51,852 nt of DNA from Blautia sp. GTDB lineage: Bacteria; Bacillota; Clostridia; Lachnospirales; Lachnospiraceae. Below the pieces are notes generated by a model that was not told where the DNA came from, did not search any database, and saw nothing but the letters and a program-made list of their open reading frames with translations. Shown here one piece after another: positions 32,706 to 39,870 of this stretch (position 1 is the first letter of the stretch; the number at the start of each line of letters is the position of its first letter). Both the position numbers and the translations under genes were made by a program. Location of the stretch: positions 1 to 51,852 of the forward strand of contig JAFUCO010000004.1 of the NCBI GenBank assembly GCA_017459635.1, written 5' to 3'.

Positions 32706-32765
32706 TTAATCTATTATTCTCTTTATAACTACTACAGCAATAATTATAAGAATTATAAGAATCAT
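32706..32765 (-). CDS. candidate 19-residue hydrophobic peptide
   Basis: ATG at 32763-32765 opens a 19-codon frame with sequence MILIILIIIAVVVIKRIID, a single membrane-spanning helix followed by a basic end. GGGGAGGG lies 7 bases upstream. An overlapping ATG five bases earlier reads ATG-TAA, giving the arrangement ATGTAATG. The frame lies 39 bases after the end of the second DUF4230 gene, same strand. It could be a small membrane protein, a type I toxin or chance. No homologue recognised. Confidence 0.4.
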   Translation of the reverse strand: MILIILIIIAVVVIKRIID

Positions 32766-32804
32766 TACATTACCCTCCCCTATCAATTCTCATATTATGA
32801 ATAT

Positions 32805-33467
32805 TTATAACGGTTTTTTTATCCATTTTACAGAATATTCTACACCCATTTCCTTTCCGGTATTAATAATATACTGTTCAAGAATTAGCTTAGCGTTATT
32901 TTTTGCTCTGTCCAACAGTTCTTGATCATTCTCGGCTTCCTGCCGCATAACACTTTGTGCCGTTGCAAACGCTTCCGCCTCTTCTTCTCCTGAAATCGTT
33001 GTAAATAATCCCTTCTCAGATATCGGTTCTGATAATGAAGATTCGTCAGCATAAACACTTAGTATTTGAGCATCCGGAACAAATACTTCAACAACCCCGT
33101 CAGCACTTGGGCTATTTATTTGAATCTCCCCCGCTTTGATCCCGGCCTCAACTATACCGCTATATTCTATCCACAATTGTTTATACCCAGTTTTGATAAA
33201 TCCACCAAACGGCCAGGCGATTACATCATTAAAGAACTTGGCACCTCCTCCAGGTTCTTCTGTATACATTGCTACATTATGATAAAATCCTCTGAGTGTT
33301 GCTAATTCACAAATAGCATTTACAGAAGAATACTCCGACAGGTCAACCTGTTTTGTAGTTTTTTTATTATTCGGAAGCAAAAGAATACCCATTACAATAA
33401 CAATTGTTATAATTCCTATTATACTTCCCGGAGTATTCTTTTTAATCAACTGACCGATTTTTTTCAT
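32805..33467 (-). CDS. DUF4230-domain membrane-anchored protein, paralogue 2
   Basis: A 220-residue protein with an N-terminal hydrophobic helix (about residues 15-33, SIIGIITIVIVMGILLLP) preceded by Lys residues and then an extracytoplasmic DUF4230 domain: SEYSSVNAICELATLRGFYHN, GYKQLWIEYSGIVEAGI, QINSPSADGVVEVFVPDAQIL, then a helix of AEAFATAQSVMRQEAENDQE type and a C-terminal strand VEYSVKWIKKPL. The gene lies 31 bases after the related gene at 33499, same strand, so it is a tandem duplicate in one operon. The function of DUF4230 is not established. The DNA here is visibly AT-rich compared with flanking genes, a sign of an accessory segment. Confidence 0.88.
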   Translation of the reverse strand: MKKIGQLIKKNTPGSIIGIITIVIVMGILLLPNNKKTTKQVDLSEYSSVNAICELATLRGFYHNVAMYTEEPGGGAKFFNDVIAWPFGGFIKTGYKQLWIEYSGIVEAGIKAGEIQINSPSADGVVEVFVPDAQILSVYADESSLSEPISEKGLFTTISGEEEAEAFATAQSVMRQEAENDQELLDRAKNNAKLILEQYIINTGKEMGVEYSVKWIKKPL

Positions 33468-33498
33468 TTAATTGCACATCCCATATCTATAATAAATA

Positions 33499-34065
33499 CT
33501 ATTTCCAGACCAGAGAATAACCTTCTGCTTTCAGAATCGGAAACATCAAACCTTGAATTGTTTCTTTTAAATTATCCTGAGCTGTTGCGAACAGTTCTTT
33601 AGAATTCTTTGCCTCAGTTTCAGCATCTTCTTTGCAGCACTTTAACATATCCTCTATTCCCACTTTCGCATCTGACGGTAAAATAGCCATTGAATCCTCA
33701 TCAATTATTGTTACCTTAATATCTATATCAGGTAAAACTGCTGTAACCTGCTTATTATCTGTATCTACATCCAGTTTTACGTTCTCCATATCTATGCCTG
33801 CTTTGACAATAGAATTATAGCATATTCTGCACAGGAGTTTAGTTTTTTCCTCATTTTTATAAACCTCAGCAATCCCTCTATAACGAAATTCAGCTGTCGA
33901 CAATTCGGCTATATTAATAACATCCATAAGGTTTGATGAAGTTTCAATACTTACAACAGCCGGCTTGTCAAGTATAACGAAGCGAAATACGCAAGCCAAA
34001 ACTATAAAAACAATACTAATAACTATACTCGGCAGATACTTAAATCTTAATTGTTGTTTTGTCAT
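33499..34065 (-). CDS. DUF4230-domain membrane-anchored protein, paralogue 1
   Basis: A 188-residue protein with one N-terminal hydrophobic helix (about 11-30, IVISIVFIVLACVFRFVI) and a DUF4230-like domain outside the membrane: VINIAELSTAEFRYRGIAEV, CYNSIVKAGIDMENVKLDVD, VTAVLPDIDIKVTIIDEDSM and a helix with SKELFATAQDNLKETIQGL, ending GYSLVWK. The order of elements matches the downstream paralogue (E-L-A-T-L-R / E-L-S-T-A-E and AFATAQ / LFATAQ), so the two probably arose by duplication. They differ enough that they may form a heteromer. Function unknown. Confidence 0.87.
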   Translation of the reverse strand: MTKQQLRFKYLPSIVISIVFIVLACVFRFVILDKPAVVSIETSSNLMDVINIAELSTAEFRYRGIAEVYKNEEKTKLLCRICYNSIVKAGIDMENVKLDVDTDNKQVTAVLPDIDIKVTIIDEDSMAILPSDAKVGIEDMLKCCKEDAETEAKNSKELFATAQDNLKETIQGLMFPILKAEGYSLVWK

Positions 34066-34233
34066 AAAAGCCTCATTAAATATCGATTCTCAGGTCTAAC
34101 TATTATATATTCATCGAATCTTATTTTTATACGTAAAAATATTCATGATCCGAATTCACTGAGATTTAATGAATATAACAGTTAACCCGACACTTCAGCG
34201 GAAACATAAGCATGGCAGTCTTTAATAGTGTCT

Positions 34234-35181
34234 TTACAGTGCCCACGGTCTTGAATCTTCCGGGTCAGAATCATCGTCCAAAAAGTTTTGAGCGTAAGCC
34301 GGGGTAAGGTCATACCGACGGATAATGTTCTCCTTAATCTTATCTTCCGGAAGAGCAATCGACCGAAATGCAATGATATCACCTTTAATTCTCTCAGTCC
34401 TCTCAGACGTCATTTTTACGTACTCCGGGCTAAACATTGTCATCATTATCTTTTCCACCTCCGGTCTGTGCAATTTAAGATACTCTTTAAGATATCCTTC
34501 CTGAATGCACATATCAATCGTTAACATAACAGCTTGCTGCTTTTCCTCTGGCGTATTCGCTTTCACTACAAATGCATCCCAGATACGACAAAAGCCCATG
34601 TACTCCTCGATAATGCCACCTTTATACTCTCCATGGATAATTCTCGCTTTAAACTCTGGTTTGTCCGGATTTCCTCCAAAAAATTCCTTGTTCAGCGAAA
34701 GGACATCCTTTTCAATCTTTTTTTTACCAGTGTAGATTACAAAGGCTTCTACATCAGGCACATCCACTTTAACAGAACTATGCAGATCCGCCTTTCTGAC
34801 TTTCAGGTAGCTCATAGCCGAATCAAAATAGTAATCCGCAAGTCGAAAAATAATATTCACGCTCCACGTAGATTGCGCTTCGGCAAGAACAATCAACTTA
34901 TCTCTGGCGAGAAGGCCAAGGTCGTTATAAGGATGGATTGTAAGCACATTATCGAGAGTCACAAGCTCCAAATCTTCTTCAGTGATTGTCGTATCCTGCG
35001 GAAAGAGTTCCTTGTACAATCGAAGTTGATACTCTTTGCGCATAAACAGGTTGAGAAACACAGAATTTTTCGCCTGTCGGTTTACACGATCCTGTTTCAT
35101 TACATCCAGCTCATGCTTATACGCATCACGTTCTGCCACTACCTCTTTATACGTCTGTTTTTTTTCAGCCACTGCACTCAC
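34234..35181 (-). CDS. Rpn/PD-(D/E)XK-family nuclease-like protein
   Basis: A 315-residue protein of the Rpn (recombination-promoting)/PD-(D/E)XK transposase-like family. The N-terminal part has KNSVFLNLFMRKEYQLRLYK and the nuclease-type core LARDKLIVLAEAQSTWSVNI (about residues 89-108), with a D ... E-x-Q active-site pattern rather than E-x-K. Then EAFVIYTGKK (about 148) and FVVKANTPEEKQQAVMLTID follow, and a helical C-terminus ends in a run of Asp/Glu. These proteins move or recombine poorly understood loci and are usually mobile. Start is a GTG; a second GTG three codons later fits the ribosome site (AGGGG) slightly better. The gene has no partner here. Confidence 0.85.
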   Translation of the reverse strand: MSAVAEKKQTYKEVVAERDAYKHELDVMKQDRVNRQAKNSVFLNLFMRKEYQLRLYKELFPQDTTITEEDLELVTLDNVLTIHPYNDLGLLARDKLIVLAEAQSTWSVNIIFRLADYYFDSAMSYLKVRKADLHSSVKVDVPDVEAFVIYTGKKKIEKDVLSLNKEFFGGNPDKPEFKARIIHGEYKGGIIEEYMGFCRIWDAFVVKANTPEEKQQAVMLTIDMCIQEGYLKEYLKLHRPEVEKIMMTMFSPEYVKMTSERTERIKGDIIAFRSIALPEDKIKENIIRRYDLTPAYAQNFLDDDSDPEDSRPWAL

Positions 35182-35492
35182 CCCCTGCCCGCAAACAATA
35201 CATATTATTCCTCAACGGTTCAAATATCAATCACTCTTTCTTTAATACAATATAACATGAATCCTATTTATCTTCAATCCGCTTATATAGGTAATTGAAA
35301 CCGAATCAGCAGTTTCAAAAGCCGTACCCGTCTCGTGCCAAAAGCAGGAAGCCACCCAGCGGGTTTTGAGACTCTCTGCTAAAGCGTCTCAGAAGGCATA
35401 GGTTTTGATACTTTCTCAGCAGCTAAATAGACTATATTTATCCATCAGGACAAAAATATGTCCCTCTGTGTTTATTCATACAGACGCAGTTC
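35182..35492 (-). other. 311-base intergenic stretch with an unexplained structured segment
   Basis: Contains no convincing gene. From about 35300 to 35420 several complementary blocks occur (ACCCG/CGGGT, GAGAC/GTCTC, TTTTGA repeats) that could fold as an RNA on either strand; on the minus strand it would lie in the leader of the Rpn-like gene. I recognise no known riboswitch. Confidence 0.3.
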
Positions 35493-36002
35493 TTACGGCA
35501 TTACTATGGTTTTCTTCATATAATCTATAATATCTATATATCTATCATGCTCTTCTGCAGGATATTCAAGATAAAATGAGCAATCGATACTACCCAGCTT
35601 ATTATAACAGAATATTTCTGTTTCCCCGTCTCTCTTATAATAACTCACTGAATTATCTGTTGTATTCTTTTCAAAATCAGCATCATTATTATAGGATAAT
35701 TCAAGCTCATATAAATCTTCAATACTGTCATACATGTTATGGCTTCCGGAAATTGTCAGGTTTGCGCCTTCACCTTCCAGCCAGATTCCATCATTATTTC
35801 CCGGAAGTTCTCCTTTCTGTCCGAAGTAGTTCGGGAAGGAGACATAATAATTAAATCGTGTATTATGGTAGACATTGTAATTAATGGAACTCATTGACTG
35901 GGGCGATAGATATATGGCATCCATTTGACTGAAATCTGAAGCCTGTACCGTAATGCCAGAGAACAGGCAGCCCAGAGCTATCAGCATAATAATTCTTTTC
36001 AT
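35493..36002 (-). CDS. small secreted protein of unknown function
   Basis: A 169-residue exported protein with a typical signal peptide (MKRIIMLIALGCLFSGITVQA, cleavage near residue 21). The mature part begins SDFSQMDAIYLSPQSM and is Tyr/Asn/Asp-rich with alternating strands (NTRFNYYVSFPNYFGQKG, ANLTISGSHNMYDS, IFCYNKLGSIDCSFYLEY) and two Cys that could make a disulfide. It resembles the lipoprotein-like 'eukaryotic-style' small domains seen in Lachnospiraceae, but I recognise no family. The start follows AAGGAG. Its neighbours on the same strand are AlkD (49 bases upstream) and the intergenic stretch before the Rpn-like gene. Confidence 0.75.
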   Translation of the reverse strand: MKRIIMLIALGCLFSGITVQASDFSQMDAIYLSPQSMSSINYNVYHNTRFNYYVSFPNYFGQKGELPGNNDGIWLEGEGANLTISGSHNMYDSIEDLYELELSYNNDADFEKNTTDNSVSYYKRDGETEIFCYNKLGSIDCSFYLEYPAEEHDRYIDIIDYMKKTIVMP

Positions 36003-36050
36003 TTTTATCTCCTTTACTTTGATGGTTTTATTGTTACAGACAATTTCCTC

Positions 36051-36740
36051 TCACTTTATTTTCAGCCGTTTCAGATACTCCTTCTGTTCGGGGCTGATGC
36101 GGCAGCTTTCTACTGCTTTCTGGATAGTTTTGTTATGTGTCCAGGTGTCAAGACGGCGCTCTTCTATGTACGGCAGTACTGCTTCATACTGCTTTGCCAG
36201 GGCAGTTGCGAAATACCAGGCTGTCATCATATTGACGTAGTATTCTTCTGATCTTATCCCGGATACCATTTCTGTGTAATGAAGATCAAAATCCTCATCA
36301 AGGAAATGCTCCATCAGCATTTTTATGCCGAACCGTATCTTGTACGTTCTGCCGGAAGCCAGCCAGCGTCTGACGGCCTCCGGCAGCTCCTTCCTGTGTT
36401 TCCTGAAAATCTTTGGCGACATCTGGTCACAGGTCGCCCAGTTATCGATATATGGCAGAAAGCTCTCCACTCTCTCTATGCAGGACGAATAGTCCTTAAG
36501 TTCCGAGATCACAAAGGAATGGAGCTGATTTTCGTCAAAATATGTATGAGGCAGAGCATCCAGAAAAGTGCCGATATCCTCCCTCTTGCCCAGCTGTTTT
36601 GCCAGTTTTCGAAGATCAGGCGTTCTTACACCAATAAAAGCTCCGGGATCGACTCCTGGTATCAGTCTGCTCTGAAAATCCCGGTATTTTACATCCTGCA
36701 GTCTGAAAAGCTCCTCTCTGATTTCATCTATCCTGTCCAA
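36051..36740 (-). CDS. DNA alkylation repair protein, AlkD-like
   Basis: A 229-residue HEAT-repeat protein of the AlkD family, a DNA glycosylase that removes alkylated bases without flipping them. Family segments are visible: FQSRLIPGVDPGAFIGVRTP, LRKLAKQLGK, FLPYIDNWATCD (about residue 115), RFGIKMLMEHFLDEDF (about 150) and VNMMTAWYFATALAKQYEAV with the Trp near the substrate (about 183). Start: a TTG with AAGGAG eight bases before is better than the longer frame opened by a GTG that overlaps the ribosome site. It is downstream of a PP2C gene with a tandem repeat between them and could be the last gene of the kinase/phosphatase island, or a bystander. Confidence 0.92.
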   Translation of the reverse strand: MDRIDEIREELFRLQDVKYRDFQSRLIPGVDPGAFIGVRTPDLRKLAKQLGKREDIGTFLDALPHTYFDENQLHSFVISELKDYSSCIERVESFLPYIDNWATCDQMSPKIFRKHRKELPEAVRRWLASGRTYKIRFGIKMLMEHFLDEDFDLHYTEMVSGIRSEEYYVNMMTAWYFATALAKQYEAVLPYIEERRLDTWTHNKTIQKAVESCRISPEQKEYLKRLKIK

Positions 36741-36771
36741 AAACCTCACTCCTTATCAGCGTCAACTATGA

Positions 36772-36898
36772 GCATGCAGATCCACACCATTGTCATTCGC
36801 AGTCCCGCATACAATTCTACACCGCTGTCATTCGCAGTCCCGCATGCAATTCTACACCGCCGTCATTCGCAGTCCCGCATGCAGACCAGCACCGCTGT
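36772..36898 (-). repeat. 35-bp tandem repeat derived from the PP2C 3' end
   Basis: Three full 35-bp units start at 36794, 36829 and 36864 with a partial unit before them (36772-36793). The unit at 36864-36898 is the last codons and stop of the PP2C gene (encoding TAVLVCMRDCE). Unit consensus on the plus strand begins CATTCGCAGTCCCGCATGCA. The array lies wholly between the PP2C and AlkD genes. Confidence 0.85.
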
Positions 36899-37669
36899 CA
36901 TATCATCTGTAGAGCCGGCATCAAGGGCTGCCTCTTTTAAGGCAATGCATTTTTCACTATTCGGGATATCTAAATTCAGGATATCTTCAAGTTCATCAAT
37001 GCTCACATATTCATGTATCCCGTCACTTGTCAGCAGTAGTGTTTTTACTGTTTTTGCTGACTGAATATGCAGCTTGCTGAGAAGCTTTTCATCTCCGCCC
37101 CCAAAGCAGCTTGTTATCTCATTTTTACTGCAGGCTTCTGCTTCTTCCGTTCTGCCAAGACTTCTTAAAAAGTTCACCACCGTATGATCAGATGTAAGCT
37201 GTTTAAGATAATGCCCCTGCATCGCATATACCCGGGTATTCCCCACGTGTATGACCTTCAGCTCTTTGTCCTTTATGTACACACCGGACAATGTAGTCGC
37301 CATATGAGCCAGTTTGCTGTCCTTTTTGCTCATGGTGATCAGCCGCCTGTTGATGTCTATTAGTCTGTTCCTCATAACACTGTCATCGGTCCATGATTCG
37401 TCATATGCCAATGAACCCTCATCCCTCAATGAATCTTCATCTGTCAATGAACTGTCATCGATCCATCTATGGCATGTCAGGGCTTCCAGTACAAATGATG
37501 AAGCCACTTCTCCGGCATTATTTCCGCCCACTCCATCTGCAATGCATATAAACCCTTCATCAGGGATTTCCACTGTATCCGTCACATTAGTATACAGCTT
37601 TTTTCCTACGAGTACCGTATCTTCACTTATATCCCTGCCATGTCCGGCCTGAGTCATAATATAGATCAT
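36863..37669 (-). CDS. PP2C-type Ser/Thr phosphatase of the island
   Basis: A 268-residue soluble metal-dependent protein phosphatase. Signature segments: GHGRDISED near residue 10 (the usual RxxNED with S for N), ADGVGGNNAG (about 44-53, metal-binding Asp45-Gly46), MATTLSGVYIKD (about 123), HVGNTRVYAM (about 140), LLTSDGIHEY (about 215) and STDDMTAVLV at the C-terminus (about 252). Between residues 70 and 97 there is an insertion of short acidic units (SLTDED, SLRDEG, SLAYDE, SWTDD) not usual for the family. It is the expected opposite number of the kinase encoded 5 kb upstream. The 3' end is duplicated downstream. Confidence 0.93.
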   Translation of the reverse strand: MIYIMTQAGHGRDISEDTVLVGKKLYTNVTDTVEIPDEGFICIADGVGGNNAGEVASSFVLEALTCHRWIDDSSLTDEDSLRDEGSLAYDESWTDDSVMRNRLIDINRRLITMSKKDSKLAHMATTLSGVYIKDKELKVIHVGNTRVYAMQGHYLKQLTSDHTVVNFLRSLGRTEEAEACSKNEITSCFGGGDEKLLSKLHIQSAKTVKTLLLTSDGIHEYVSIDELEDILNLDIPNSEKCIALKEAALDAGSTDDMTAVLVCMRDCE

Positions 37670-37690
37670 GCATCTGCCTCATTAATAAAT

Positions 37691-37911
37691 ACACTCAAGT
37701 TCAAAAGACGCTTCCAATTCTACCCATAGTCAGTCACGCCGCTGCAACTCATGTACACACTCAAGTTCAAAAGACACTTCCAATTTTGCCCATAGTCAGG
37801 CATACCGCCATAACTCATGAGCACACTCAGGCTCTGGAGACGCATCCGGTTCTGTTCAGCTCTGTTTTTACTGTTGCACCTCGAAAGCGCACTCGAGCTC
37901 AAAGGGTGCAT
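37691..37911 (-). repeat. 66-bp in-frame tandem repeat derived from the AAA+ gene 3' end
   Basis: Units with the core ACACTCAAGTTCAAAAGAC begin at 37691, 37757 and 37823 (exact 66-bp steps) and the fourth, GCACTCGAGCTCAAAGGGTG at 37889, is the coding end of the AAA+ gene. Because 66 is 22 codons, every copy keeps the gene's frame and spells an alternative tail (for example SFELECVHELQRRD) that ends in its own stop. Confidence 0.85.
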
Positions 37912-39748
37912 TCTCCGTGTCGATATCACATATAGTGAGCTGTCCGTCGCTTTTCACGTCTTCATCGAACATGTATCTGGACAGCGGGTTGATCAGGAGG
38001 CTTTCTACGATATTTCCTATGCCTCTTCCGCCGTTTTCGAGATTTTCCAGAGTCTTCGACCTCAGTTTTTCATATGCCTTGTCAGAGATAACCAGCCTGA
38101 TCCTCTTCTCTGTCTCCAGATTTGTTACGATCCTGTCGATCTGTGAACGAAGGATCTGTTCCGCAACATCCGGGCGGATGAAATCAAAAACCACTATATT
38201 TTCACCAATACGGTTCAGTATCTCAGGCCTTCCAAGCTCCAGCTTAAAATAATCCTCTATCGCCCGGCGCACCTTTTTCTGCACTTCCGGATATTCCATA
38301 TCAGGTGTTACATTCGGTTCACGTATCCCGGCCTGGTTTCTGGTATAAATGCCAAGATTGCTTGTAAAAATGATTATGCACTCAGAAAAATAAACCGTGT
38401 TTCCCTGCCCGTCCGTCATGCGTCCGTCTTCCAGGATCTGAAGAAATTTATCGAAGATCGTCGGATGCGCCTTTTCTATCTCATCAAACAACAGGATAGA
38501 AAACGGATTATTCTTAACCGCGTTAGTCAGCTGTCCTCCTGCCTCATAGCCCACATATCCTGGAGGAGCTCCAAGAAGCTTCTGGTCGCTGTGGCTCTGA
38601 CTGTACTCGCTCATGTCAAAACGTATACAGCATCTCTCATCTCCAAACAGTTTCTCCGCAAGGGTCTTTGCCGTCTCCGTCTTTCCGGTTCCTGTAGGTC
38701 CTGCAAAAAACAGGATCCCCTTAGGCTTCCCATGCGCCGTTCCGGACAGACCCGCCATCCCTGTGACTGCCCTCTTTATCACATCAAGAGTCTTTACTAT
38801 TGCAGGATCCTGCCCTTTAACGCGTTTCCGGAAATCTTCCTTTGCTGTTTTAAGCTCATTTACATTAAGTAAATCCCAGGGATTATCCTTCACGCCGTAA
38901 CGGTACAGGTCGATCACTGAGGACATACTGCGTATATGGGTTCTCTCGTTTTTGCAAAGCCGCCTGAGTCCATTTATCTCAGTAAAACTAAACCCTTCCG
39001 TCAGGCCTGTAAATTTATCCTGTACCTTTTCAAGTTCGTCCGGGTGCTGCTCATAATACCTGATATCCTCATCATAAATATCTGCAGCAAAGAAGCTGGC
39101 GAAGTTCTCGCCCTTTACCAATGCCTCTCTTTCTTCCTTTGACGGAGTATTGATGGTTACCGTTTTTACATTGGGATTATCCAGATAAAACCATGCCGGA
39201 ACATCGTTGACCTTGTTGACGATCATGACCATCAGATTCTTCAGCATTCCTTTTTCTGTACGCACATCCTTTGCTTCAAGGGATGCCAGGAGCAGGTTTG
39301 TAAAGCTGTCCACCTCTGCCTGATCTACATTGTCCGGAGAAACGATATATCTTGACGCCAGATTCAGGATGATCGCCGTAGAGACCTGATTCTGGCTGAC
39401 TGCAGATCTTACTATCGATGCAGCGTTATTCTGCTTTCCCTTAAAATCGCAGCGGATATATCCGCCCTCCTGACCGGCCCCCGTGACACCGGCAAACCTC
39501 TCAATATGACCGTCTTCGCATGAATTGTAAAAGCCCTGCATACTGTCATAGAACACAATGTTCTGATATCCAAGATCCGTAAAATAATAATGGAGGTATT
39601 CCGGCAGGCGAAGGATGCTCCCCTTTGAGATGCTTCCTTCCGTCGGATACTGATACACATCAAGCACATTTCCCTCCACAATGATCAGGGGCTTTATTCT
39701 GCAGAATATCTCCAGCTCCCTGTGCCATTTTGAAATATAATCACCCAT
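37868..39748 (-). CDS. ClpB-like AAA+ unfoldase with degenerate N-terminal AAA
   Basis: A 626-residue ATPase. Residues 1-290 look like an AAA-type domain that has lost its Walker A (IKPLIIVEGNVLDVY, TAIILNLASRYIVSPDNV, LKNLMVMIVNKVNDVPAWFY). Residues about 310-610 are a ClpB/HslU D2-type AAA+ domain with Walker A FFAGPTGTGKTETAKTLA (about 345), pore loop GAPPGYVGYEAGG (about 385), Walker B SILLFDEIEKAH (about 405), sensor 1 IIIFTSN, Arg finger RPEILNRIGENI and sensor 2 GGRGIGNIVES. It should thread or remodel a protein substrate in the cytoplasm. No N-terminal Clp domain or M-domain is present, so adaptor binding must use the degenerate half. It begins 122 bases after the radical-SAM gene. 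GTGATAAA precedes the ATG. The C-terminal tail is tandemly duplicated downstream. Confidence 0.92.
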   Translation of the reverse strand: MGDYISKWHRELEIFCRIKPLIIVEGNVLDVYQYPTEGSISKGSILRLPEYLHYYFTDLGYQNIVFYDSMQGFYNSCEDGHIERFAGVTGAGQEGGYIRCDFKGKQNNAASIVRSAVSQNQVSTAIILNLASRYIVSPDNVDQAEVDSFTNLLLASLEAKDVRTEKGMLKNLMVMIVNKVNDVPAWFYLDNPNVKTVTINTPSKEEREALVKGENFASFFAADIYDEDIRYYEQHPDELEKVQDKFTGLTEGFSFTEINGLRRLCKNERTHIRSMSSVIDLYRYGVKDNPWDLLNVNELKTAKEDFRKRVKGQDPAIVKTLDVIKRAVTGMAGLSGTAHGKPKGILFFAGPTGTGKTETAKTLAEKLFGDERCCIRFDMSEYSQSHSDQKLLGAPPGYVGYEAGGQLTNAVKNNPFSILLFDEIEKAHPTIFDKFLQILEDGRMTDGQGNTVYFSECIIIFTSNLGIYTRNQAGIREPNVTPDMEYPEVQKKVRRAIEDYFKLELGRPEILNRIGENIVVFDFIRPDVAEQILRSQIDRIVTNLETEKRIRLVISDKAYEKLRSKTLENLENGGRGIGNIVESLLINPLSRYMFDEDVKSDGQLTICDIDTENAPFELECAFEVQQ

Positions 39749-39870
39749 ATTTTATCACCTGCCAATCTGACGAATAAATGCCGGTTTCCGGCCTGCAGCA
39801 CTTGTGCCCGATGCGCAAAAGCCTGTCTGCCATCCTCCAGCACAGCCATATAACCACCGTAGACCGCTCT

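Noticed and set aside
34211-34230. Match between sequence after the Rpn-like gene and the dusB repeat (ACTATTAAAGACTG)
   Set aside because: Only 14 consecutive bases match, which is expected a few times by chance in a window of this size.
32640-36000. Prophage or integrative element
   Set aside because: AT-rich DNA and accessory genes are seen, but no integrase, attachment-site pair, capsid or tail gene is present.
37720-37929. Apparent 69-residue frame rich in repeated LSV-MS phrases
   Set aside because: It is the antiparallel-frame reading of the 66-bp tandem repeat; the true gene frame is that of the AAA+ tail.
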